Positions 34,826 through 43,318 of a stretch of DNA of 64,000 nt are shown here, piece by piece. Source of the stretch: Amycolatopsis sp. NBRC 101858 (GTDB lineage: Bacteria > Actinomycetota > Actinomycetes > Mycobacteriales > Pseudonocardiaceae); assembly GCF_030269325.1 (NCBI RefSeq), contig NZ_BSTD01000003.1, forward strand, positions 310,001 through 374,000, in the 5' to 3' direction. How positions within the stretch are numbered: position 1 is the stretch's first letter; the number at the start of each line of letters is the position of its first letter. The position numbers and the translations under genes were made by a program. The notes beneath the pieces were generated by a model, which was not told where the DNA came from, made no database searches, and saw only the letters and a program-made list of their open reading frames with translations.

Positions 34826-35616
34826 CGGGAAACCACCTTCTGTCGCAGGGATGTGTACCGGGCGCCGAACCGCAGCTTCGCGGTCGCGACGCCCGCGGCG
34901 TGCCAGGCCGTGCCGGCCAGCGCGCGGAGGGCGTCGGGCGCGGTGCGGCAGCCCCGCCACCGCACCCGGGCCCCCTCGGTGAAGAACCGGCGGCCGAGCC
35001 CGCCGGACTTGCTCGCGTCGTGGTAGCGCAACGCGGCCAGCGGCCGCGGCACGACCACCTGGTCGGCGCCGGCCAGGCGCAGCATCAGGTCGAAGTCCAT
35101 GACGTAGTGCAGGTCGGGCGCGAAACCGCCGCGGGCGCACAAGAACTCGCGGTCCACGGCCAACGCGCCGGAGAAGGCATAGCAGCCGCGCAGCAGCAGC
35201 TGCCCGCGGTCGAGCCGCTCGGCCGGGCTTTCCCGCAGGAGACCGCCTTCGCCGTCGACGAGCTGCCAGCCGCCGACGACCACCTGCGTCCGCGCGGTGA
35301 CGGCCGCGCGGACCGCGGTCAGGGCGCCGGGCAGCAGCAGGTCGTCCGCGTTGGCCCACAGGACGAAGTCGCCGCAGGCCCGGCGCAACGCGCGGTTGAG
35401 CGCATCGGACTGGCCACCGTCGCGCTCGTGGACCACGCGCAGCCGCGAGTCCTCCGCCGCCAGCGCGTCGAGGACCTCGGCCGAGCCGTCGGCGGACCGG
35501 GCGTCCTGCACGACCAGCTCGTCGTCGGGACCGAGCTGCCCGAGCACCGAGGCCAGGGCCGGGCGGAGGTGGCGCCCCGCGTCGAGGCAGGGCATCAGCA
35601 CGCTCAAGCGGACCAC
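34810..35616 (-). CDS. Glycosyltransferase family 2
   Basis: 268 residues of GT-A type. VLMPCLDAGRHLRPALASVL is the nucleotide-sugar opening, with DARSADGSAEVL in the donor site and a WANADDL motif as the DxD equivalent; the acceptor-side YVMDFDLMLRLA block follows. It adds a sugar to the growing repeat on the cytoplasmic face. The GTG at 35616 overlaps the stop of the GT4 gene by 13 bases. Donor and acceptor are unknown. Confidence 0.88.
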   Translation of the reverse strand: MVRLSVLMPCLDAGRHLRPALASVLGQLGPDDELVVQDARSADGSAEVLDALAAEDSRLRVVHERDGGQSDALNRALRRACGDFVLWANADDLLLPGALTAVRAAVTARTQVVVGGWQLVDGEGGLLRESPAERLDRGQLLLRGCYAFSGALAVDREFLCARGGFAPDLHYVMDFDLMLRLAGADQVVVPRPLAALRYHDASKSGGLGRRFFTEGARVRWRGCRTAPDALRALAGTAWHAAGVATAKLRFGARYTSLRQKVVSRCSTS

Positions 35617-36758
35617 CGGGTGAGCACCTCCTTCACCAGCTGCCGGTAGCGGTCGCCGACCCGGCCGTCGTCGAGCTCGCGGCACGCCCACGCCCGCCCG
35701 GCCGCGCCGACCGCCCGGCGCCGGCGGTCGTCGCCGAGCAGGTCGCGCAACGCCCTCCCGGCCGCGGCCGGGTCGCGCGGGGTCACCACGGCGGCCCCTT
35801 CCGGGGCCAGCTCGTCACCGAGGTAGACCTCGTCGCTGACCAGCACCGCGACCCCGGCCACGAGGGCCTCGGCGACGGCGACGCCGAAGTTCTCGTTGTC
35901 GCTCAGCAGCGCGAAGACGTCCGCGGCGGCGAGCAGGTCGCGCCGGCGCACCGGGTCGGCCCAGCCGGTGAACACGACCCGGCCGGCCCCGGGCCGGGCG
36001 GCCGCCGTCGTCCGCAGCTCCCGGTCGAGGCGGTCGTCGCCGGCACCCGCCACGACCAGGACGTCCCCGGGGCGCGCCGCCCGGTCGAAGGCGGCGAGCA
36101 GCAGCGGCAGGCCCTTCTTCTCGTCGATCCGGCCGAGGAACAGCACGATCCGGCCGTCGGCGGGCAGCCCGCACGCGCGACGCGCGACCGCGCGCGGATC
36201 GGGCGCCGCCGTGGGCACCGGCAGCGGCAGCACCGTCCGGCGCGAGCCGGCGCCGAAGTCGACCAGCCGCTCGGCCTCCCGGGCGGTGGTGCAGACGACC
36301 GCCGCCGCGCCGGCCAGGGTCTCCCGCCACAGCGGCGCGAGCCGCCGCTTCGCCCAGGCGTGCTTGTGCAGGTCGTAGGGGTCCAGGCTGCCGTGCGGCC
36401 ACACCAGGTAGGGCACCGCGTACTGCCGGGCGGTCCGGCCGCACAGGTGAGCGGTGAAGTCGAAGACGCCGTGCACGACGACGAGGTCGTGCTGCGGCAC
36501 CAGCCGGGCCAGGGTGGACTTGAGCCGTGCCGAGCCGTGGAAGCGGCCCGCGAACCGCCCCGGCGGGACGAGCTCGACGTCGAACCACAGCGGCAGGTCC
36601 CGCAGGATCCGCCCGCCCTCCTCCGGCCGGTGCACGGTGACGAGGGTGGCGTCGTGCCGCAGCCGGGCTTCGACCCCGCCGAGCGCGGCTACGGCGGCGG
36701 CGACCCCGCCGTAGCTGTCCCCGACGCTGGCCACCGCGTGCAGCACGCGCAGCGTCAT
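35604..36758 (-). CDS. Glycosyltransferase family 4
   Basis: 384 residues of GT-B type. The N-terminal domain opens VLHAVASVGDSYGGV; the C-terminal domain has FLGRIDEKKGL and the retaining-GT4 E-x7-E pattern in NENFGVAVAEAL. It transfers a sugar with retention. Its ATG overlaps the gmd stop as ATGA. Cotranscribed with gmd and GT2. Confidence 0.92.
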   Translation of the reverse strand: MTLRVLHAVASVGDSYGGVAAAVAALGGVEARLRHDATLVTVHRPEEGGRILRDLPLWFDVELVPPGRFAGRFHGSARLKSTLARLVPQHDLVVVHGVFDFTAHLCGRTARQYAVPYLVWPHGSLDPYDLHKHAWAKRRLAPLWRETLAGAAAVVCTTAREAERLVDFGAGSRRTVLPLPVPTAAPDPRAVARRACGLPADGRIVLFLGRIDEKKGLPLLLAAFDRAARPGDVLVVAGAGDDRLDRELRTTAAARPGAGRVVFTGWADPVRRRDLLAAADVFALLSDNENFGVAVAEALVAGVAVLVSDEVYLGDELAPEGAAVVTPRDPAAAGRALRDLLGDDRRRRAVGAAGRAWACRELDDGRVGDRYRQLVKEVLTRWSA

Positions 36759-37789
36759 CGAGTGGCCTCCCGCACACTGTCGTGCGGTGCGCTCCGCGGG
36801 CGCGGGGCGTGGACGCCGGTGACTTCAGCGAGATCGGCGTCGACCATCAGCCGCGCCAGCTCGGGCGCGTGCACCCGGGCCCGCCAGCCGAGCTCGCGTT
36901 CGGCTTTGCCCGCGTCACCGATCAGCGACCGCACCTCGACCGGCCGCACGTACCGGTCGTCGAAGCGCACGTGCTCGCGCCAGTCGAGCCCGGCGTGCCC
37001 GAAGGCGTGGCCGAGGAACTCCCTTACCGTGCAGGGAGTTCCGGTCGCGATGACGTAGTCGTCCGGCGAGTCCTGTTGCAGCATCAGCCACATCGCCTCG
37101 GCGTACTCGGGGGCGTACCCCCAGTCCCTGGTGGCGTCGAGGTTCCCCAAGTGCAGCACATCCTGCTTGCCCGCGCTGATCATCGCCGCCGCGCGGGTGA
37201 TCTTGCGGGTCACGAAGGTCTCGCCACGCCGCGGGCTTTCGTGGTTGAACAGAATCCCGTTCACGGCGTACATGCCATAACCCTCGCGATAGTTGCGGGT
37301 CACCCAGTAGGCGTAGGTTTTGGCCGCGGCATAAGGCGACTGCGGCCGCAACGGTGAATTCTCATTCTGCGGCGGCGGCGTTTCGCCGAACATTTCCGAA
37401 CTGGACGCTTGGTAGAACCGGCACGGAAGATCCACCATTCGGATGGTTTCGAGCAGCCGCGCCGTGCCGAGGCCGGTCGTGTCGCCGGTGAACACCGGCT
37501 CGTCGAAGCTCACCCGCACGTGGCTCTGCGCGGCGAGGTGGTAGACCTCGTCCGGAGCAATGCTGGCCACCAGGTTCGCCAGCCGGCAACCGTCCGTGAG
37601 ATCGCCGTAGTGCAAGGTCAACCGGCCGGGTTCCCGCACCGGGTCCCGGTAGAGGTGGTCGATACGCGTGGTCGTGAATGTGCTCGCGCGGCGGATCATC
37701 CCGTGGACTTCGTACCCTTTGGCGAGCAGCAGCTCGGTGAGGTAACTTCCGTCCTGTCCGGTTATCCCGGTGATCAAAGCGGTTTTCAT
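36755..37789 (-). CDS. gmd: GDP-mannose 4,6-dehydratase
   Basis: 344 residues. TGITGQDGSYLTELLL opens the Rossmann fold; the catalytic SDR triad is in SSSEMFG and SPYAAAKTYAYW; NHESPRRGETFVTRKI is the GDP-mannose signature. It converts GDP-mannose to GDP-4-keto-6-deoxymannose, the precursor of GDP-L-fucose and GDP-rhamnose. The ATG at 37789 is clear. It is divergent from fcl at 37929, so the two-step pathway is split between facing operons. Confidence 0.96.
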   Translation of the reverse strand: MKTALITGITGQDGSYLTELLLAKGYEVHGMIRRASTFTTTRIDHLYRDPVREPGRLTLHYGDLTDGCRLANLVASIAPDEVYHLAAQSHVRVSFDEPVFTGDTTGLGTARLLETIRMVDLPCRFYQASSSEMFGETPPPQNENSPLRPQSPYAAAKTYAYWVTRNYREGYGMYAVNGILFNHESPRRGETFVTRKITRAAAMISAGKQDVLHLGNLDATRDWGYAPEYAEAMWLMLQQDSPDDYVIATGTPCTVREFLGHAFGHAGLDWREHVRFDDRYVRPVEVRSLIGDAGKAERELGWRARVHAPELARLMVDADLAEVTGVHAPRPRSAPHDSVREATR

Positions 37790-37928
37790 CGCGGTTCTCC
37801 CGGAAAGTGCGATCCGTCGGCGTCCGGCTGGGCTCGTCCCATCATTGGCCCGCACGAGGACAGCGGCGAGTCGCGTGCGGACACGTTCACACAAAAGCGT
37901 TGTTCTGCCGGAACGAGGAGTGAGGCCG

Positions 37929-38879
37929 ATGCGTCGTGCGCTGACCGGGACCACGCCGATCTACGTGGCGGGGCACACCGGCCTCGTCGGGTCCGCCTGC
38001 CTGCGGCTGCTGGCGCGGCGCGGGTTCTCGCGGCTGATCACCGCCGGCTCCGCCGAACTCGATCTCAGAGACCGTGACGCGACAAGGGAATTCCTCCGCC
38101 GGCACAACCCGCAGGTGGTGCTCGTCGCCGCCGCGCGGGTCGGCGGGATCGCCGTGAACGCCGCCGAGCCCGCCGAGTTCCTCAGCGACAACCTGCGGAT
38201 CCAGCTGTCCCTCTTGGACGCCGCGCGCGAGCTCCGCGTGCCCCGGCTGCTGTTCCTCGGCTCGTCGTGCATCTACCCGCGGGCCTGCCCGCAGCCGATC
38301 CGGGAGTCCGCCCTGCTGACCGGGCCGCTGGAGCCGACCAACGAGGCCTACGCCGTGGCGAAGATCGCCGGGCTGGTGCACGTGCGTTCGGTGCGCCGCG
38401 AAGACGGGCTGCCGTGGATCTCGGCCATGCCCACCAACCTCTACGGCCCGCACGACCGCTTCGACGCCGAACGCGCGCACGTGCTGCCCGCGCTGCTGCG
38501 CAAGTTCCACGAAGCGGTCCGCTCCGGTGCGGACACCGTCGAGGTCTGGGGCACCGGCCGGCCGCGCCGGGAGTTCCTCCACGTCGACGACCTCGCCGCG
38601 GCGTGCCTGACCCTGCTGCAGCACTACGACGACGACGAACCGGTGAACGTCGGCACCGGCGAGGACATCGCCATCGCGGACCTGGCGAGACTGGTCGCCG
38701 CCACCACCGGGTTCACCGGGGAGATCCGCTTCGACCCGTCCCGGCCGGACGGGACCCCGCGCAAGCTGCTCGACGTCAGCCGGATCCGGGCGCTCGGCTG
38801 GCGGCCGGAGATCGGGCTCGAAGCCGGCCTGGCCGGCACCTACGACTGGTACCTGCGCCACCAGGAGGTCGCGGTCTGA
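37929..38879 (+). CDS. fcl: GDP-L-fucose synthase
   Basis: 316 residues. YVAGHTGLVGSA is the cofactor site; GSSCIYPRACPQPIRESALL and the EAYAVAKIAGL catalytic Tyr/Lys block are diagnostic, as is PTNLYGPHDRFD. It epimerises and reduces the 4-keto sugar made by Gmd, yielding GDP-L-fucose. GAGGAG before the ATG at 37929 supports the start. First gene of a run with the GT4, phosphatase and small membrane protein. Confidence 0.95.
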   Translation: MRRALTGTTPIYVAGHTGLVGSACLRLLARRGFSRLITAGSAELDLRDRDATREFLRRHNPQVVLVAAARVGGIAVNAAEPAEFLSDNLRIQLSLLDAARELRVPRLLFLGSSCIYPRACPQPIRESALLTGPLEPTNEAYAVAKIAGLVHVRSVRREDGLPWISAMPTNLYGPHDRFDAERAHVLPALLRKFHEAVRSGADTVEVWGTGRPRREFLHVDDLAAACLTLLQHYDDDEPVNVGTGEDIAIADLARLVAATTGFTGEIRFDPSRPDGTPRKLLDVSRIRALGWRPEIGLEAGLAGTYDWYLRHQEVAV

Positions 38880-40093
38880 TGCGGATTCTCGTCGTCGGTC
38901 TCAACTACGCCCCCGAACACGCCGGGATCGCGCCCTACACCACCGGCACCGCGCGGGCGCTCGCCGCCGCCGGGCACGACGTCCGGGTCGTCGCGGGGTT
39001 CCCGTACTACCCGCAGTGGCGCACCGCCGCCGGGTACCGCGGGCTCGTCCGCCACGAGACCGACGGCCCGGTCCGGCTGACCCGGCTGCGGCACTTCGTC
39101 CCCCGGGACTCGGCCGGGCTCGGGCGGATCCTGCACGAAGGCTCGTTCGCCGCCCACGCGTGGCTGCGCGCCCGCGGCCTGCGCGACGTCGACGTGGTGC
39201 TCGGGATCAGCCCGTCCCTGCTGTCCCTGGTGGCCGCGCGGCAGCTGGCGGCGACGGCGGGAGCCGCGTTCGGCGTCGTCGTCCAGGACCTGTACGCCTC
39301 GGCCGCGGCCGAACTGGGCACGCCGGGCGGCTCGCACGTCGGCCGGCTCGAAGGCCGGCTGCTGCGCGCGGCCGACGGGGTCGTCGCGGTGCACGAATGC
39401 TTTGCCGAGGCACTGCGGCAGCGCCACGGCGTCGAGCCCGGCCGGATCACGGTGATCCGCAATTGGACGCACACCGGCCCGCCGGCCGACGAGCCGTGGC
39501 CGGAGGAGCACCCGTGGCCTGCTGGACGCGGCCCGGTCGTGCTGCACGCCGGGAACATGGGTGCCAAGCAGGGCCTGGAAAACGTCGTCGCGGCCGCCCG
39601 GCTCGCCGAAGAACGCGGTGAGGACGTGCGGTTCATGCTCGTCGGGGACGGCTCCCGCCGGGCCGAGCTGTGCCGGCTCGCGACCGGGATCCGGCGGGCG
39701 TCCGTGCTGCCGCCGGTCCCCGACCGGCACTTCCCCGGCATGCTCGCCGCCGCCGACGTCCTGGTGGTCAACGAACGCCCGGGCCTGCGCTCGGTCTGCG
39801 TGCCGAGCAAGCTCACGTCCTACTTCGCCGCCGGGCGGCCGGTGCTGGCCGCGACCGAGCCGGACAGCCCCGCCGGGATCGAGCTCGCCGCGGCCGGCGC
39901 CGGCGTCCGGGTCACTCCGGGCGATCCCGAAGCGCTGCTGGCGGCCGCGCTGCAGCTCGGCCACGACCGCGAACGAGCCGACCGGTTCGGCGAAAGCGGC
40001 CGCAGGTACGCGAAGACGGTGCTGGGTGCCGACGAGGCCGCCCGGCGCTACCGCGACTGGGTCACGGCGCTCGGCGAGCGGAGCCCGGGGTGA
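38879..40093 (+). CDS. Glycosyltransferase family 4, WcaI-like
   Basis: 404 residues of GT-B type. The opening ILVVGLNYAPEHAGIAPYTT with AGFPYYPQWR is characteristic of the WcaI/colanic acid glycosyltransferase group. VVLHAGNMGAKQGLENVV marks the donor domain. It overlaps the fcl stop as TGATG, so it is coupled and probably uses GDP-fucose or a related donor, which is inference from position. Confidence 0.9.
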   Translation: MRILVVGLNYAPEHAGIAPYTTGTARALAAAGHDVRVVAGFPYYPQWRTAAGYRGLVRHETDGPVRLTRLRHFVPRDSAGLGRILHEGSFAAHAWLRARGLRDVDVVLGISPSLLSLVAARQLAATAGAAFGVVVQDLYASAAAELGTPGGSHVGRLEGRLLRAADGVVAVHECFAEALRQRHGVEPGRITVIRNWTHTGPPADEPWPEEHPWPAGRGPVVLHAGNMGAKQGLENVVAAARLAEERGEDVRFMLVGDGSRRAELCRLATGIRRASVLPPVPDRHFPGMLAAADVLVVNERPGLRSVCVPSKLTSYFAAGRPVLAATEPDSPAGIELAAAGAGVRVTPGDPEALLAAALQLGHDRERADRFGESGRRYAKTVLGADEAARRYRDWVTALGERSPG

Positions 40094-40605
40094 GCGCCGT
40101 GCTGGTCGTCTGCACCGCGAACGTCTTCCGCTCGCCGCTGGCGGCCGGCCTGCTCGCCGCCCGGGTCGGCGGGACGTTCTCCAGCGCCGGGGTCCGCGCG
40201 CGCCCGGGTGAGCCCATGGCCGAGGCGGCCCGGTCCGCCTTGGCCGCGCACGGCCTGGCGGACGACGGGTTCCGGTCCCGCCGGCTCACCGCCGAACTGG
40301 TGGCCGACGCCGCCGCGGTGGTCACCATGACCTGGGCCGAACTGTCGGAAACCGTGCGGCTTTCCCCGCGCGCGCTGCGGAAGGTCGTGACGCTGGGCGA
40401 AGTCGCGCGCGCCGCGTCGGACGGCGGGGCACGCGGCTTCGAAGACCTGGTCGCCGCCGCCGTGTGCGACCGCGGAACCGTGACCGTCCAGGACGTCCCG
40501 GATCCGCGGGACGCGCGCCTGTTCGCGGCCACGACGGCCCGGATCACCGAGTTGGTCGACGTCGTGGCCGGGGCGCTCGCCGCCGGCGTGGCGGGTGCGC
40601 GGTGA
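40090..40605 (+). CDS. Low-molecular-weight protein tyrosine phosphatase-like protein
   Basis: 171 residues. The P-loop C-x5-R reads CTANVFRS (Cys8, Arg14), which keeps the catalytic pair but replaces the usual GNxC with ANVF. A DVPDPRDA block near 135-145 supplies the general-acid Asp. In capsule loci the Wzb-type enzyme dephosphorylates the BY-kinase tail (here 43315). The GTG overlaps the GT4 stop (GTGA). The variant P-loop could alter activity. Confidence 0.85.
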   Translation: MSAVLVVCTANVFRSPLAAGLLAARVGGTFSSAGVRARPGEPMAEAARSALAAHGLADDGFRSRRLTAELVADAAAVVTMTWAELSETVRLSPRALRKVVTLGEVARAASDGGARGFEDLVAAAVCDRGTVTVQDVPDPRDARLFAATTARITELVDVVAGALAAGVAGAR

Positions 40606-40865
40606 AAGCCCCCGCCGTCGCGTTCGCGATCCTGCTCGCCGCGGGCCTGGTCTGGCTGCTCGCCGCGCCGCTGCACGGCGGGGTCCGGCACGGGCCCGCG
40701 ATCTGGCTGGGACTCGGCGGGGCGGCCCTGCTGGCCGGCGTCTGCGCGGTCGTGCGGGCCCGGCGTCGCGCGGCCGGGCGGCGGACCGGCGTCATCGCCG
40801 TGATCCCCGTGCCGCGCGCGTACGGCGGGTCTCTGACACCCTCCGACGAACTCAGGAAGGGCTGA
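40602..40865 (+). CDS. Small two-helix membrane protein
   Basis: 87 residues: helices at about 5-22 and 33-52, then a basic cytoplasmic tail (RARRRAAGRR). GTGA overlap with the phosphatase makes it part of the fcl operon. No family is recognised; it may be a small accessory of the polymer machinery. Its last 14 bases overlap the convergent LCP gene. Confidence 0.72.
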   Translation: MKAPAVAFAILLAAGLVWLLAAPLHGGVRHGPAIWLGLGGAALLAGVCAVVRARRRAAGRRTGVIAVIPVPRAYGGSLTPSDELRKG

Positions 40866-41859
40866 CTGTGGCGGGCAACGGCAGCGGACGGCCCGCCCGC
40901 AGCGCCTCGGCCGCCGCCGCCAGCCGCGGCCGGTCCAGGGTCAGGTACGCCTGGCCGTCCGGCGAGCGCCCGGATCCGGCGACCGGTGCGGTGTGGAACG
41001 TGACCGCGTCCGGGCGCAGGGTGGCGACGTCGAGGAACAGCTCGCGGAAGCGGTCCGGGGTCAGGCCGGCGTCGGCGGCGACGGTGTCGTGCACGACGCC
41101 CAGCACCCGCTCCAGCAGCCCCGGGTCGGTCAGGGCCTTCGTCGCGACGTCACGGCCCAGCGCCGAGAGCAGCAGGTGCTGGCGGCCGATGCGGTCCAGG
41201 TCGCCGTGGGGCAGCCCGTACCGCTGCCGCACGAAGGTGAGCGCCCGGTCGCCTTCCAGCACGATCGGCCCGGCGTCGAAGTGGATCCGGGTCTGCGGAT
41301 CGGTCGAGGCCACCGGGTTGTCCACCGGCACCCCGCCGAGCTCGGTGGTCAGCCGCCGGACCCCGGCGAAGTCGGCGACGACGACGTGGTCGATCCGGAT
41401 CCCGGTCAAGTCCTCCACCGTGCGGATCACCAGCCCGACGCCGCCCAGCGACAGCGACGCGTTGATCTTCGCGGTGCCGTGCCCGGGGATGGGCACCCAG
41501 GAATCGCGCGGCACGGAAAGGACTTCCAGCCGCTTGTGCCCGGCGGCGAAGTGCGCGAGCAGGATGCTGTCGGCCCGCTCCCCCGTCACGCCGCCGCCGA
41601 CGTCGGGACCTTCGCGCCGGTCGCTTCCCAGCAGCAGGACCGTGACGGGCGGCTTGGCCTCCTCCGGCGCCGGAGCAGCCGCGGCCGGCCGGGACGGCAG
41701 GCCGGCGAAGACGTCACCCGGCAGCTGGCCCAGGCCGTTGGTCACCACGCGCTGCAGGTGCCACCCGTACGCCGTGACGCCGATGGTCAGCAGCGCCAGC
41801 ACGACGAGCGCGATCCGGCCGGCCACGGTGTACCACCGGCGTGGCGCGTTCGGGCTCAT
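40852..41859 (-). CDS. LytR-CpsA-Psr (LCP) family glycopolymer transferase
   Basis: 335 residues. One membrane helix (about 15-33), then the LCP domain: VTVLLLGSDRREG, GERADSILLAHF, the Arg-rich LSVPRDSWVPIPG and GLPHGDLDRIGRQHLLL. LCP proteins attach lipid-linked polymers to peptidoglycan or arabinogalactan. ATG 41859 is the natural start. It is divergent from the phosphoglycosyltransferase at 41948 and would finish the polymer assembled here. Confidence 0.93.
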   Translation of the reverse strand: MSPNAPRRWYTVAGRIALVVLALLTIGVTAYGWHLQRVVTNGLGQLPGDVFAGLPSRPAAAAPAPEEAKPPVTVLLLGSDRREGPDVGGGVTGERADSILLAHFAAGHKRLEVLSVPRDSWVPIPGHGTAKINASLSLGGVGLVIRTVEDLTGIRIDHVVVADFAGVRRLTTELGGVPVDNPVASTDPQTRIHFDAGPIVLEGDRALTFVRQRYGLPHGDLDRIGRQHLLLSALGRDVATKALTDPGLLERVLGVVHDTVAADAGLTPDRFRELFLDVATLRPDAVTFHTAPVAGSGRSPDGQAYLTLDRPRLAAAAEALRAGRPLPLPATVSPS

Positions 41860-41947
41860 GCTCCGACAGTGGTTCCCGGCCGGGGCGCTGTCAACGCGGG
41901 CGCAACGATCAGGTGACCCGGCCGCGCATCCGGAAAGTCCACTGTAG

Positions 41948-43318
41948 ATGGCCGAAAAACCTTGGTGGAGAAGGTATCGCACGTTCCTCGCCGCGTCCGA
42001 CACCCTCGTCGTCGGCTGGGCCGTGACCCTCGTCCCGGTGATCGCGCCCGGCCAGCCGCCGTGGCGCGACGTCACCGTGCCGCTGGGGTTCGCGCTGCTC
42101 TGGTCGCTCGCCCTGGTGGTGTCGGGCACCCGGGACGCGAACGTGCTCGGGATCGGGCACGAGGAGTACAAACGGGTACTGTCGGCGTCGGTGACGCTGT
42201 TCGGTCTCGCGGCGATCGCGGCATACCTGCTGCGGGATCCGACGGTTCGCAGCTACCTCCTCGCGGCGTTCCCGACGGGCGTCGGCGGGCTGGTGCTGTC
42301 CCGCTGGCTGTGGCGGCAATGGCTGCATGCGCGCCGGTGCGCCGGCGACTGGTCGGCGCGGGTGTTCTTGGTCGGGGACACCGCGCGGGTGTCGGGGCTG
42401 GCCGACGCGCTGTCGTCGGTCCCCTACACCGGCTACGCCGTGATCGGCAGCTGGCACGGACCGGCGGGCGGCTGCCCGGACGACACGGCGCGCGCGATCG
42501 TCCGCGCCGCGCGCCGGCTGGCGGCGGACACCATCGCCGTCACCGGCGGTCCCGACGCCGGCCCGGACCTGCTGCGCCGGCTGGGCTGGCTGCTCGAGCA
42601 GACCCCCACCCAGCTCGTCGTGGTGCCGGGCGTGATGGCGGTGGCGGGGCCGCGGGTGCACACGCGGCCGGTGGCCGGGCTGCCGCTGCTGTGCATCGAG
42701 GCGCCCCGGTTCACCGGCTCGGCCCGGCTGGTGAAGCGCCTGTTCGACGTCGTGGTCTCGGCGGCGTCCCTGCTCGTGCTGAGCCCGGTGCTGGTGGCGA
42801 TCGCGGTGGCGGTCAAGGTGGACAGCCGCGGGCCGGTCTTCTACCGGCAGCCACGCTGCGGGCGCCACGGCAAGGTGTTCCGGGTGTGGAAGTTCCGCAC
42901 GATGCACCCGGACGCCGACCGCCGGCGCGCGGAACTGGTCGCGGCCAACGAAGCGGACGGCCCGCTGTTCAAGATCCGCCACGACCCCCGCGTCACGCGG
43001 CTCGGGCGCTCCCTGCGCCGGTGGTCGGCGGACGAGCTGCCCCAGCTGATCAACGTGCTGACCGGCCGGATGAGCCTGGTCGGCCCCCGCCCGCCGCTGC
43101 CGGAGGAGCTGCGCCACTACGAACGCGACGTCCGCCGCCGGCTGCTCGTCACCCCGGGGATGACCGGGCTGTGGCAGATCAGCGGCCGCTCCGACCTCGG
43201 CTGGGCGGAGGGCATCGAGCTGGACTTGTACTACGTCGAGAACTGGTCGTTCACACTCGACTTGACGGTGCTGTGGAAGACGGCCCGCGCGGTCGCCGGC
43301 GGCCGGGGCGCGTACTAG
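41948..43318 (+). CDS. Polyprenyl-phosphate sugar phosphotransferase (WbaP/CpsE-like)
   Basis: 456 residues. Four or so membrane helices and a Rossmann-like middle, then the catalytic bacterial sugar transferase domain with KRLFDVVVSAASLLVLSPVL, KFRTMHPDAD, GRMSLVGPRPPLPEE and TPGMTGLWQISGRSD. It starts the repeat by moving a sugar-phosphate onto undecaprenyl phosphate or decaprenyl phosphate. The ATG at 41948 is supported by length. Its stop overlaps the convergent kinase gene by 4 bases. Confidence 0.94.
   Translation: MAEKPWWRRYRTFLAASDTLVVGWAVTLVPVIAPGQPPWRDVTVPLGFALLWSLALVVSGTRDANVLGIGHEEYKRVLSASVTLFGLAAIAAYLLRDPTVRSYLLAAFPTGVGGLVLSRWLWRQWLHARRCAGDWSARVFLVGDTARVSGLADALSSVPYTGYAVIGSWHGPAGGCPDDTARAIVRAARRLAADTIAVTGGPDAGPDLLRRLGWLLEQTPTQLVVVPGVMAVAGPRVHTRPVAGLPLLCIEAPRFTGSARLVKRLFDVVVSAASLLVLSPVLVAIAVAVKVDSRGPVFYRQPRCGRHGKVFRVWKFRTMHPDADRRRAELVAANEADGPLFKIRHDPRVTRLGRSLRRWSADELPQLINVLTGRMSLVGPRPPLPEELRHYERDVRRRLLVTPGMTGLWQISGRSDLGWAEGIELDLYYVENWSFTLDLTVLWKTARAVAGGRGAY

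Noticed and set aside
37929..38879. Possible colanic acid cluster identity for the whole locus
   Set aside because: gmd, fcl, and WcaI/WcaF-like genes resemble it, but the Wzx/Wzy, LCP and BY-kinase set is the wall-polymer type of Gram-positives, so the name was not applied.
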